Assembly (NCBI GenBank): GCA_016293915.1
Contig: JAEDCY010000062.1
Location: forward strand, 1-10,264
DNA length: 10,264 bases
Origin: Treponema sp.
Lineage (GTDB): Bacteria > Spirochaetota > Spirochaetia > Treponematales > Treponemataceae
Direction: 5' to 3'
Shown: positions 1 to 7,343 of the stretch, piece by piece
Position numbering within the stretch: position 1 is the first letter of the stretch
How the letters are laid out: each line of letters begins with the position of its first letter
Translations under genes and position numbers: made by a program
Notes under the pieces: generated by a model
The model's input: the letters and a program-made list of their open reading frames with translations, nothing else
Told to the model about the DNA's origin: nothing
The model's database searches: none

Positions 1-31
1 TAGTGTCTATTTATATAAAAATCCGACTCAT

Positions 32-71
32 AAAAACAATCTTAAGTGCTCCCGCACTTCAGATTGTTTTT
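32..71 (-). terminator. Hairpin terminator closing ftsH, probably bidirectional
   Basis: Two 18-base arms (32-49 and 54-71) are complementary except for one mismatch (base 43 against base 60), around a 4-base loop (50-53). The outer stem is five A:T pairs, so a transcript from either strand ends its 3' arm in a run of U. The right arm reaches the ftsH stop codon (70-72), so the hairpin begins at the end of the gene. Plus-strand T runs beyond 71 suggest it could also stop a convergent gene lying left of the window, but no such gene is visible in bases 1-31. Confidence 0.85.
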
Positions 72-2136
72 ATTTTTCAGTTTTTTTCGCACGAGTTTTA
101 CGAGTTTTTTTTTCAGATTTTTCTGATTTTTCTGCCCTTTCTGTGATTTCTTTACAGTGCTCTTCACCTTTTACAATTTCATAGAACTCTTTTCCATCCA
201 TAGTTTCTATTTCTACAAGGCGGTTTGCAATGTAATCGAGAAGCTCTTTATGCTGGCTCAAAAGCTTTACTACGTATTTATAGCGTTCATCCAAAATGCG
301 GGCGATCTCTTCATCAATATAGTTCTGAGATTCTTCACTGAATTCTCGGATAAGATTTGCGTCTCCACCACGAGAGCCGAGTACACCTTTACCCAGCGTC
401 ATATTCTTAAACTTATCAGACATACCAAAGTCTGTAATCATGCGCTTAACAATATCGGTTGCACGGGCAATATCATTCGAAGCACCTGTAGATATGTCAC
501 CGAGAATTACCTCTTCTGCAGCCCGGCCTCCAAGAAGACTGTCTACTTCGTCTATCATATCTTTACGGGTTTGAATAAACTTTTCTTCACCTTCTTCGCG
601 GTACTGAGTAAAGCCGCCAACACCATGACTGCGAGGTACTACTGTAATTTTATTTACAGGCTCATGATCCGGATTAAAAGCCGCAACAAGAGCATGTCCT
701 GTTTCATGAACAGAAACAAGGCGCATCTGCTTTTTATTATCCTTTCGGCTCTTCTTTTTAAGACCAATACTTACCTTATCAATAGCATCGTTGAAATCTT
801 CCATTGTTACTTTCTTGCGGCCATTGCGGACAGCAAGAAGAGCAGCTTCATTTACTACGTTTGCGAGGTCGGCACCGGCAAAACCTGTAGTTCCGTGAGC
901 AATTGATTCAAAATCAACATCTTTATCAAGCTTAACGTTCTTTGCGTGTATACGAAGAATTTCTTCTCGTCCTTTTACATCCGGTTTTTCTACCGGAACC
1001 TGACGGTCAAAACGACCAGGACGCAAAATTGCAGGGTCAAGAACATCAACACGGTTAGTTGCCGCAAGTACAATAAGTCCTTTTTCGTTATCAAAACCAT
1101 CCATCTCAACAAGCAGCTGATTCAAAGTCTGCTCGCGCTCGTCGTTGCTTGAAAAACCGTTAGCACGGCTCTTTGCAAGCGCATCAATTTCATCAATAAA
1201 AATGATACAAGGGGCTTTTTCGCGAGCCTGCTTAAAAAGGTCGCGAACGCGCGAAGCACCTACACCAACAAACATTTCAACAAAGTCAGAACCAGAAATA
1301 CTGAAGAATGGAACTCCTGCTTCTCCGGCAACGGCACGGGCAAGCAGAGTCTTACCGGTTCCAGGATCTCCTACAAGAAGGACTCCTTTTGGAATCTTTC
1401 CACCAATATCTGTATATTTTTTTGGTGTTTTCAAGAAATCAACAACTTCTACAAGCTCTTCCTTTGCTTCATCTACACCGGCAACATCTGTAAAACGAGT
1501 TTTTATTTTACCCTCTTCTACCACTTTAGCACGAGAATTTCCCACACTGAAAATACTGCCGATTCCACCACCGTTTCCTCCCCCCATCTTTCTAAAGAGG
1601 AAGAAATACATAAGGAAAATCAAACCAAAAGGAACAATCAGATTCAAAATCAACTGAAGAAACCAATTATTCTGTTTTGCAGCAAATTTATAATGGCAAT
1701 TATTTTCTTCAAGGAAATCAAGGAAGCTTTGTGTAAGAACTGCAGAAGTTTTATACTGTGCAACTGATTTTGCAGAAGGAACATTAAAAAGCTTGAGTCC
1801 CTTTCCACCGCCGATATCAGTTTCTATAACAGCCCCATAACCGATGAAGTAACTTTCACTGATTACAACAGATTTTATTTCACCAGTTTCGATTTTTGTC
1901 TTAAAATCAGAATAATCGATTAAATCATCTGATTTAGGGAAAAGGAAAAATTCTGCCATTGCAACTGCAAAAAGCGTAATTAAAAGAACCGGCCAGAAAG
2001 GTATTTTCTTTTTTCCATTGTTCTTATTTTTTTTATCTTTATTATCGTCGTTTCCAGGACCTGCAATCTTAAAGAACTTATATGGATCGTTCTCATCATC
2101 CTGTGTTTTTTTCTCTTCGTTCTGATCTTCTGCCAT
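70..2136 (-). CDS. ftsH: ATP-dependent zinc metalloprotease FtsH
   Basis: This is the membrane-anchored AAA+ protease that unfolds and degrades misassembled membrane proteins and selected soluble regulators. The 688 residues comprise a lysine/asparagine-rich cytoplasmic N-terminus (1-44), a first membrane segment (about 45-66), a short extracytoplasmic domain, a second membrane segment (about 158-181), a glycine-rich linker (183-193), the AAA domain, and an M41 peptidase domain (about 460-655). Walker A is GDPGTGKT at 256-263, the pore loop FVG is at 289-291, Walker B has D315 and E316, and arginine fingers are R375 and R378. The zinc site is HETGH at 477-481, with D555 as the likely third ligand. 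The last 28 residues are a Lys/Glu/Thr-rich tail. The ATG at 2136 has AGGA seven bases upstream. All catalytic residues are present. The gene appears monocistronic. Confidence 0.98.
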   Translation of the reverse strand: MAEDQNEEKKTQDDENDPYKFFKIAGPGNDDNKDKKNKNNGKKKIPFWPVLLITLFAVAMAEFFLFPKSDDLIDYSDFKTKIETGEIKSVVISESYFIGYGAVIETDIGGGKGLKLFNVPSAKSVAQYKTSAVLTQSFLDFLEENNCHYKFAAKQNNWFLQLILNLIVPFGLIFLMYFFLFRKMGGGNGGGIGSIFSVGNSRAKVVEEGKIKTRFTDVAGVDEAKEELVEVVDFLKTPKKYTDIGGKIPKGVLLVGDPGTGKTLLARAVAGEAGVPFFSISGSDFVEMFVGVGASRVRDLFKQAREKAPCIIFIDEIDALAKSRANGFSSNDEREQTLNQLLVEMDGFDNEKGLIVLAATNRVDVLDPAILRPGRFDRQVPVEKPDVKGREEILRIHAKNVKLDKDVDFESIAHGTTGFAGADLANVVNEAALLAVRNGRKKVTMEDFNDAIDKVSIGLKKKSRKDNKKQMRLVSVHETGHALVAAFNPDHEPVNKITVVPRSHGVGGFTQYREEGEEKFIQTRKDMIDEVDSLLGGRAAEEVILGDISTGASNDIARATDIVKRMITDFGMSDKFKNMTLGKGVLGSRGGDANLIREFSEESQNYIDEEIARILDERYKYVVKLLSQHKELLDYIANRLVEIETMDGKEFYEIVKGEEHCKEITERAEKSEKSEKKTRKTRAKKTEK

Positions 2137-2464
2137 ATGTTTTTCCTGAGTTGTTCAATAAGGGCAACTAGAATATAATATTTTCATGCTCCCTTTTTAT
2201 AATATAGTAAAGATATAGTTTTTTTTCTAGTATAATCGTACTTATAATAGAAAACGAAAAAAAGAATATTTTCGAAAAAAAAACTAAAGTAAAATTTCTA
2301 AAATCCGAAAATCAGAGAAGAATAGGACTATACTCATCTGCTAATATAGTCTGTCATGCTGAACTGTTTCAGCATCTATACGAATTGATTCCGAAACAAG
2401 TTCGGGATGACAGTTTATTGTTAGAAATGACAACTTAGCCTATAAAATTCAAGGAGGAAAGCCC
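2137..2464. other. Divergent ftsH/fliS intergenic region
   Basis: This 328-base gap separates divergent ftsH and fliS and should hold both promoters. Bases 2195-2310 are very AT-rich. Plus-strand TATAAT hexamers occur at 2198-2203, 2231-2236 and 2243-2248, and TATACT at 2329-2334, but none has a convincing TTGACA-like -35 box at normal spacing, so no start site is called. I looked for a flagellar sigma-28 style promoter (TAAA with a GCCGATAA-like -10) ahead of fliS and did not find one. Bases 2351-2413 are a palindromic repeat (separate entry). No open frame here looks coding. Confidence 0.6.
2351..2413. repeat. Paired palindromic repeat, family 1 (complete copy)
   Basis: Two hairpins face each other as inverted versions of one unit. 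The left unit has 8-base arms 2356-2363 and 2368-2375 (ATGCTGAA / TTCAGCAT, perfect) with a 4-base loop. The right unit has arms 2388-2395 and 2401-2408 (ATTCCGAA / TTCGGGAT, one G·T wobble) with loop ACAAG. The outer ends CTGTCAT and ATGACAG are also inverted repeats, so the whole 63 bases can fold as one structure. Related units lie at 7221-7339 and 8024-8049. The layout resembles REP/REPIN-type intergenic repeats. The element lies in the fliS leader region, ending 37 bases before the ribosome-binding site. Confidence 0.85.
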
Positions 2465-2905
2465 ATGGGTTACCAGAACGCTTACGCTGCATATCAGAAA
2501 ACAAATGTAAATACTGCAAGTCAGGGACGTCTTGTCGTTTTACTTTACGAAGGAGCTGTAAAACATCTTAAATCAGCTCTCAGTTTATTTGATGAAAATG
2601 ATAAATTAAAGGCCGGAGACATCGAGCAGTTTGGAATTCATCTGCAGAAGGCTCAGGCTATTATAACCGAACTTCAGGTATCGCTTGATATGGAAAAAGG
2701 CGGAGACATTGCACGCAATCTTATGTCTTTATATGTATTTTTCAATGAAGAATTGATGGACGCAACAATCAGCCATAATAAACAGAAAATTGAATTCGTT
2801 CTTAAAATGACCGATGAACTTACAGAATCCTGGAGAATAATCGCTAACAGTACAGCAAATGCGCCAGCTGCAAAAGTTGCAAACACGCTTAACATTGTTG
2901 GCTGA
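2465..2905 (+). CDS. fliS: Flagellin export chaperone FliS
   Basis: FliS is a small cytoplasmic helical-bundle chaperone. It binds the C-terminal part of flagellin, prevents premature polymerisation, and hands flagellin to the type III export gate; in spirochaetes the filament is periplasmic. The 146-residue length fits the family. The hallmark N-terminal segment is present: tyrosine-rich start, then VNTASQGRL at 15-23 and LLYEGAVKHL at 26-35. The usual family motif has Pro where this protein has Gln20. A second conserved stretch, with KGGDIARNL, lies around 78-86. An excellent ribosome-binding site (AAGGAGG, 2451-2457) sits seven bases before the ATG. The next gene follows after 25 bases on the same strand and probably shares the transcript. 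Confidence 0.95.
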   Translation: MGYQNAYAAYQKTNVNTASQGRLVVLLYEGAVKHLKSALSLFDENDKLKAGDIEQFGIHLQKAQAIITELQVSLDMEKGGDIARNLMSLYVFFNEELMDATISHNKQKIEFVLKMTDELTESWRIIANSTANAPAAKVANTLNIVG

Positions 2906-2930
2906 TATCTGAAACAGGGAGGAACAGGAT

Positions 2931-3401
2931 ATGGCAGAAATAACACAGGAAGAATTAAACGAAAGAGTTGCAATTTTGCGACGTTTTAAGAGCCTACTTG
3001 AAGAACAGAGGGGAAAATTCCGAGAATATCTTACTGTTCTCGAAAAACAGCAGGATTCTATTACTTCTGAAAATCCGGAAAGCCTCCTTGCCCATACAGA
3101 ACTTGAACAGCAGGTTGTAAAAAATATTGCAAACCTTCAGAAAGTAATTGTTCCTATGTCTAAAATGTATAAGGCAAATGCTGGAAACGATGCTTCTATT
3201 CAAAAGATTCAGAATGAACTTTCTGACTTGCAGGATAAAGTTCTTAAACAAAATGCAATCAACCGCGATTTGCTTAAAGTTCATATTGAACAGCTTCGTG
3301 CACAGATTGCAGGCTTCAAAAATCCATATAAGGCAAACAGAAGCGTTTATGCAAACGTACAGACACAGAACGTTGCCACAATGGTTCATGTAGAAGTTTA
3401 A
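2931..3401 (+). CDS. FlgN-like flagellar export chaperone (putative)
   Basis: This 156-residue, highly charged and almost wholly helical protein has no signal peptide or membrane segment. Its N-terminal two-thirds has heptad-like coiled-coil character, and a centre containing ENPESLLAHTELEQQ (about 47-61) resembles the helical core of FlgN-family chaperones, which escort hook-associated proteins FlgK and FlgL to the export apparatus. The C-terminal 30 residues (FKNPYKANRS onward) are less helical. The ATG at 2931 has AGGGAGG eight bases upstream. Position directly behind fliS, and ahead of a terminator, supports a flagellar chaperone role. The FlgN assignment is inferred from helix pattern, size and neighbour. 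A generic coiled-coil flagellar protein is the alternative. Confidence 0.7.
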   Translation: MAEITQEELNERVAILRRFKSLLEEQRGKFREYLTVLEKQQDSITSENPESLLAHTELEQQVVKNIANLQKVIVPMSKMYKANAGNDASIQKIQNELSDLQDKVLKQNAINRDLLKVHIEQLRAQIAGFKNPYKANRSVYANVQTQNVATMVHVEV

Positions 3402-3403
3402 AA

Positions 3404-3436
3404 AAAAAGGTTCTGACTCGAGTTCAGAACCTTTTT
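3404..3436. terminator. Bidirectional terminator between convergent operons
   Basis: Perfect 13-base arms, 3404-3416 and 3424-3436 (AAAAAGGTTCTGA and its complement), enclose a 7-base loop. On the plus strand the 3' arm ends in five T, with a further T7 at 3439-3445. On the minus strand the 3' arm runs straight into more T. It starts two bases after the stop of the FlgN-like gene (3399-3401) and seven bases beyond the stop of the convergent exporter gene (3444-3446), so one hairpin should serve both operons. Confidence 0.92.
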
Positions 3437-3443
3437 CATTTTT

Positions 3444-5390
3444 TTACTCATCAAGAGTAATTTTATTTCCGGTATACAGGAAGTAGTAGCGCCCCTTAGC
3501 GGCAATAAGCTCGTCGTGGGTTCCACGCTCTATTATGTTTCCATGCTCCAGAACAATAATTTCATCGGCATTACGTACTGTAGAAAGACGGTGTGCAATT
3601 ACAAAAGTTGTACGCCCCTTCATAAGTGAATCCATTCCCTCTTCTATAAGCTTTTCAGTACGGGTATCAATAGAAGAAGTTGCTTCATCAAGAACCAGTA
3701 CCGGTGGGTCAGCAACTGCTGCACGCGCAATGGCTAAGAGCTGACGCTGTCCCTGACTCAGGCTTGCACCATCACCTGTAATTACAGTGTCATAACCGTT
3801 TTCAAGATGGCGAATAAAGTGGTCGGCATTGGCAAGCTTTGCCGCCTCATAAATCTGTGCATCCGAAGCCTCAAGATTTCCGTAGCGAATATTATCTTTA
3901 ATAGAGCCTGTAAACAAATGAGTTGTCTGCTGGACCATGCCAAGCGACTTACGAAGCGAGCCCTTAGAAATTTCATTCAGAGGAATTCCGTCGTAAGTAA
4001 TCATACCGCAGCCATCCGGAACATCATAAAAACGTGAAAGCAGATTGATTGTAGTTGTCTTTCCGCTGCCAGTAGAACCAACAAGGGCAATCTTCTGACC
4101 AGGTTTTGCGTGAATACAAATATCATGAAGAACTGTTTTTTCAGGTTTATAACCAAAGGTTACGTGATCAAAAACGACTTCTCCCTCAAGCTTACGTAGT
4201 GAATTATCTGCCGGATTTTTCCATGCCCACTCACCTGTTGAAGCATAAGACTGAACAAGGCGGCGGTTTTCTGCTTTGTCATCACCTTCAACCTTAGCTT
4301 CATAAGCATTAACCAGAGTAAAGCCACCTTGATCTATTTCTTCTTCTTCGTCAATTACGGCAAAAATACGTTCAGCGCCGGCAAGCGCATTAAGAACAGA
4401 GTTTGCCTGCATAGACATCGTAGAAATAGGCTGACTGAAGGAACGGGTATACTGAAGGAAAGCCGCAATGGTTCCAAGGTTCATAACGCCGGTAAAGAAG
4501 TTAAAGGTCATAAGACCGCTTTCACCCATAATCATAAGGGCAGCCGCAAGAATTGCAACAACCGCATACTGCATATGGCTGAAGTTATTCATCATAGGGC
4601 CCATAATACCACCATAAGTCATAGCGGCAGTTCCGGCCTCGCGAAGGTTCTCGTTGAGTCTGTCGAAATCAGCAATTGCATTAGGCTCGTGATTAAATAC
4701 TTTGATTACCTTCTGACCTTCAATCATCTCTTCAATAAAGCCGTTCAATTCACCAACACATTTCTGATTTTCGCGGAAGGCCTTAGCGGAACGCTTTCCT
4801 ATAGCCGCCATCGAAAGAGTAATCAGGAACATGGTAACAATCATTACAAGAGTCAAAAGCGGGCTCAGCGAAATCATCATCACGAAAACCGAAGTTACAG
4901 TGATTATGGAAGAAAAGAGCTGAGGGATAGTCTGACTCATCATTTCACGAAGGGCATCCGTATCGTTGGTAAAGCGGGACATAAGTTCGCCGTGAGTATG
5001 AGCATCATAATATTTGACAGGAAGCTTTTCCAGCCGGCTAAAGAGGTCGCAGCGAACGTTGTAAAGCAGGTTCGTTGAAATATAAATCATGAGGCGGGAG
5101 TTACACCAGGAAGCAAGAACACCCATTCCACACAAGGCAAGAACGCCAAGCAGCAGCCGTGCAAAGCCGCTAAAATCCGGATTCTCGTGACCAATCATTG
5201 GAATGATATAATTGTTCAGCGCAGGCTTAATCAGATAAGTTCCGATTACAGAAGCACCCGAGCTTATGATTACACACAGAAATACAACAAGCCACAAAGC
5301 CTTGAATTTTCCCATATATTGAAAAATGCGGCCAATTGTCTTTTTAACATCTTTAGGCTTTCCAAAGCCCTTCTGTTTCATAGGTGGCAT
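3444..5390 (-). CDS. ABC exporter half-transporter with catalytic ATP site (heterodimer partner)
   Basis: This is a 648-residue half-exporter: an N-terminal membrane domain with six predicted helices (about 30-320) fused to a nucleotide-binding domain (about 400-640). Walker A is GSTGSGKT at 438-445, the Q-loop glutamine is Q487 or Q488, Walker B carries D568 and the catalytic base E569, the D-loop SSID is at 572-575, and the switch histidine is H600. The signature motif is LSQGQ (544-548) instead of LSGGQ. About 40 extra residues (357-400, with the sequence EWAWKNP) lie between the two domains. The partner gene 5390-7165 has the opposite defects, so the two should form one heterodimer of the LmrCD/BmrCD/TM287-288 type. 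The substrate (drug, lipid or peptide) is not predictable. The start overlaps the upstream stop by one base. Confidence 0.93.
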   Translation of the reverse strand: MPPMKQKGFGKPKDVKKTIGRIFQYMGKFKALWLVVFLCVIISSGASVIGTYLIKPALNNYIIPMIGHENPDFSGFARLLLGVLALCGMGVLASWCNSRLMIYISTNLLYNVRCDLFSRLEKLPVKYYDAHTHGELMSRFTNDTDALREMMSQTIPQLFSSIITVTSVFVMMISLSPLLTLVMIVTMFLITLSMAAIGKRSAKAFRENQKCVGELNGFIEEMIEGQKVIKVFNHEPNAIADFDRLNENLREAGTAAMTYGGIMGPMMNNFSHMQYAVVAILAAALMIMGESGLMTFNFFTGVMNLGTIAAFLQYTRSFSQPISTMSMQANSVLNALAGAERIFAVIDEEEEIDQGGFTLVNAYEAKVEGDDKAENRRLVQSYASTGEWAWKNPADNSLRKLEGEVVFDHVTFGYKPEKTVLHDICIHAKPGQKIALVGSTGSGKTTTINLLSRFYDVPDGCGMITYDGIPLNEISKGSLRKSLGMVQQTTHLFTGSIKDNIRYGNLEASDAQIYEAAKLANADHFIRHLENGYDTVITGDGASLSQGQRQLLAIARAAVADPPVLVLDEATSSIDTRTEKLIEEGMDSLMKGRTTFVIAHRLSTVRNADEIIVLEHGNIIERGTHDELIAAKGRYYFLYTGNKITLDE

Positions 5391-5406
5391 TAGTCTTCAC
5401 CTCCTT
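5388..5406 (-). promoter_or_regulatory. Strong ribosome-binding site and TAATG stop/start overlap
   Basis: On the minus strand, AAGGAGGTGA (5406-5397) is a full-length match to the 16S anti-Shine-Dalgarno end and lies six bases before the ATG at 5390-5388. It sits inside the last codons of the upstream exporter gene, whose TAA (5392-5390) shares one base with the ATG. This arrangement favours translational coupling and balanced production of the two exporter subunits. Confidence 0.85.
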
Positions 5407-7165
5407 CACTTCCGTCGCCTGCAAGGTCAGCATCACCGCTACCCTGCTGCTGCGACTCGTAAACCTCACGGTAAATCTTACTGCTTTCCAGAAGCTCATC
5501 GTGAGTTCCGACCGCACTTACACTGCCCTCGTCCATAACAACAATCATATCCGCTTCTTTTACAGAAGAAATGCGCTGGGCAATAATAATTTTTGTTGTT
5601 TCAGGAGCCAGCTCTTTCAAAGCCCCACGAATGCGGCCTTCGGTAGCAGTATCAACAGCAGATGTAGAATCATCCAGAATCAAAATCTTAGGATTCTTCA
5701 AAAGGGCACGGGCAATACAAAGGCGCTGCTTCTGACCACCGGAAACGTTTACACCACCCTGCCCCAGCATAGTGTCGTAGCCTTCCGGGAAGGAAGAAAT
5801 AAAGCTGTCGGCATCGGCCGCTTTACAGGCCGCAATAATCTGCTCATCTGTGGCATTCTCGTTACCCCAGCGAAGATTGTCGCGAATCGTTCCGCTGAAC
5901 AAAACATTTTTCTGAAGCACCATGGCAACGCTGTCGCGCAAAACAGTTATGTCGTAATCGCGAACATCAACTCCGCCAATCTTTACCGCCCCCTTAAGAA
6001 CATCATAAAGACGAGGTAAAAGTGCAACCAGAGAAGTTTTAGAAGAACCGGTAGAACCGATTACGCCCACAACCTGACCGCTCTTAATCTTTAAATTGAT
6101 ATCCTTGAGAATGCAGTTATCGGCCTTTTTATGATAGCTGAAATCAACGTTATCAAATTCAACAGAACCGTCGCGAACTTCCATAACAGGCGACTGAGGA
6201 TTTTCAATATCCGGCACTTCATCCAGAACCTCGACAATACGCTGATTTGAAGCCTGCACCATAACAAGCGAAACAAATACCATTCCCAGGTACATAATAG
6301 AAGATAGCACCTGAGTTACATAAGTAAAGAAGCTGATAAGCTCGCCGCTGAGCATGTGACCACCCACAACAAGGCGGCCGCCAAACCACGTAACGGCAAT
6401 CATAGTAACATACATAACCAGCTGCATAATCGGCATCATAAAGATGATGAGCTTTTCGGCATGCACCTGGGCACGGCGAACATCGTCGGCAGCCTGGCGG
6501 AATTTCTTTTCCTCAAATTCGCCACGGACATATGCCTTAACAATACGGATTCCAATAAGATTTTCCTGAATTGCGGCGTTCATACCGTCCACAGTCTTCA
6601 TCATCTTTACAAATCGAGGATGAGCCAGGTTCGAGATAATCAGGATTGAAATTACAATTACCGGTACGGCAATCAAAAAGAGAATTGTCAGCTGAGAGTC
6701 CATTCTAAAGGCCATAATAGTTCCGGCAATCAGCATGAAAGGCGAACGTACACACATGTGAATGAGCATGCGGTAAACGTTCTGGGCCATATTAACATCT
6801 GCAGTAAGACGGGTTACAAGCGACGCTGTGCTAAAGTGGTCGATGTTTGCAAAAGAAAAGCTTTGAATCTTCTGATACAGGCGGTTACGCAGAGTATAGG
6901 CAAAGCCCTGTGCCGCAACCGTAGAAAAGCGGGTTCCAAGAACTCCGCAGGTTAAAGAAACAAGGGCAAGACCAATCATAAGTCCGCCATAGCGGGCAAC
7001 AAAAGGCAGGTCTTTACCCACAATTCCCACATCAATAATTTTGGCCATAATAAAAGGAATAATTACTTCCATCACAACTTCGCCAATCATAACCAGCGGC
7101 GAGAGAATAGTATTCACAATATACTTTTTACTAAGCCCCTTTGTGATTTTTCTGATAGTAGACAT
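5390..7165 (-). CDS. ABC exporter half-transporter with degenerate ATP site (heterodimer partner)
   Basis: This is a 591-residue half-exporter with a six-helix membrane domain (about 15-310) and a nucleotide-binding domain (about 330-570). Walker A is GSTGSSKT (370-377), with Ser replacing the usual second-last Gly. The Q-loop is Q418 and the signature VSGGQ (474-478) is canonical. Walker B is followed by D499 where the catalytic Glu belongs, and the switch His is Q530. These changes make its own Walker site non-catalytic while leaving a good signature motif for the partner. The C-terminus is a short Gly/Asp/Glu-rich tail (574-591). It is the first gene of a two-gene operon and is followed by 3444-5390 through a TAATG junction. 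No Shine-Dalgarno sequence is visible upstream of the ATG; an in-frame TGA 36 bases upstream with no intervening start codon fixes this start. Confidence 0.93.
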   Translation of the reverse strand: MSTIRKITKGLSKKYIVNTILSPLVMIGEVVMEVIIPFIMAKIIDVGIVGKDLPFVARYGGLMIGLALVSLTCGVLGTRFSTVAAQGFAYTLRNRLYQKIQSFSFANIDHFSTASLVTRLTADVNMAQNVYRMLIHMCVRSPFMLIAGTIMAFRMDSQLTILFLIAVPVIVISILIISNLAHPRFVKMMKTVDGMNAAIQENLIGIRIVKAYVRGEFEEKKFRQAADDVRRAQVHAEKLIIFMMPIMQLVMYVTMIAVTWFGGRLVVGGHMLSGELISFFTYVTQVLSSIMYLGMVFVSLVMVQASNQRIVEVLDEVPDIENPQSPVMEVRDGSVEFDNVDFSYHKKADNCILKDINLKIKSGQVVGVIGSTGSSKTSLVALLPRLYDVLKGAVKIGGVDVRDYDITVLRDSVAMVLQKNVLFSGTIRDNLRWGNENATDEQIIAACKAADADSFISSFPEGYDTMLGQGGVNVSGGQKQRLCIARALLKNPKILILDDSTSAVDTATEGRIRGALKELAPETTKIIIAQRISSVKEADMIVVMDEGSVSAVGTHDELLESSKIYREVYESQQQGSGDADLAGDGSEGGED

Positions 7166-7220
7166 AAAGTTAAGTTTAACAAAATATCCAGTGTAAATTC
7201 AAGTAAAAAAATTCTTAATT

Positions 7221-7339
7221 TGTCGTGCTGAACCTTTGCAGCACAGCTGCTCGGAGACTCGCTAAAAATGCTACGCAGTGCCGCTTCCTATGTTTCAGCA
7301 TCTATTAAGTAAGACCCTGAAACAAGTTCAGGGTGCCAG
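7221..7339. repeat. Palindromic repeat, family 1 (expanded copy)
   Basis: This is related to the copy at 2351-2413. The left unit (7221-7244) has arms GTGCTGAA / TGCAGCAC with one mismatch and a 4-base loop. The right unit has perfect arms ACCCTGAA (7314-7321) and TTCAGGGT (7327-7334) around the same loop ACAAG seen at 2396-2400. Between them, TGTTTCAGCATCT (7291-7303) repeats exactly the 3' part of the left unit of the first copy. Compared with that copy, TGCTGAAC and TGTTTCAGCA are separated here by 57 extra bases (7234-7290). The element fills most of the gap between the DUF4230 gene and the exporter operon and ends five bases from the DUF4230 stop. Confidence 0.8.
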
Positions 7340-7343
7340 TACA

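Noticed and set aside
1..31. Possible short peptide or gene end at the left edge
   Set aside because: Only a six-codon minus-strand frame is present and no coding signal can be judged from 31 bases.
157..906. Long open frame on the plus strand opposite ftsH
   Set aside because: It is antisense to well-conserved FtsH coding sequence, has no ribosome-binding site, and its translation resembles no protein; it reflects codon bias of ftsH.
2251..2285. Possible hairpin with CGAAAA and TTTTCG arms
   Set aside because: Six mostly A:T pairs in an A-rich background; too weak and too likely by chance.
2198..2334. Several TATAAT or TATACT hexamers ahead of fliS as promoters
   Set aside because: None has an acceptable -35 box at 16-18 bases, and such hexamers are expected by chance in this AT-rich stretch.
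4329..5078. Long plus-strand open frame opposite the exporter gene
   Set aside because: It is antisense to the conserved membrane and linker regions, with a His/Asn/Lys-rich low-complexity translation typical of a reverse-frame artefact.
7221..7339. Repeat after the DUF4230 gene as an intrinsic terminator
   Set aside because: The stem is stable, but no U run follows directly on the minus strand; the nearest T run is about 14 bases beyond the last hairpin.
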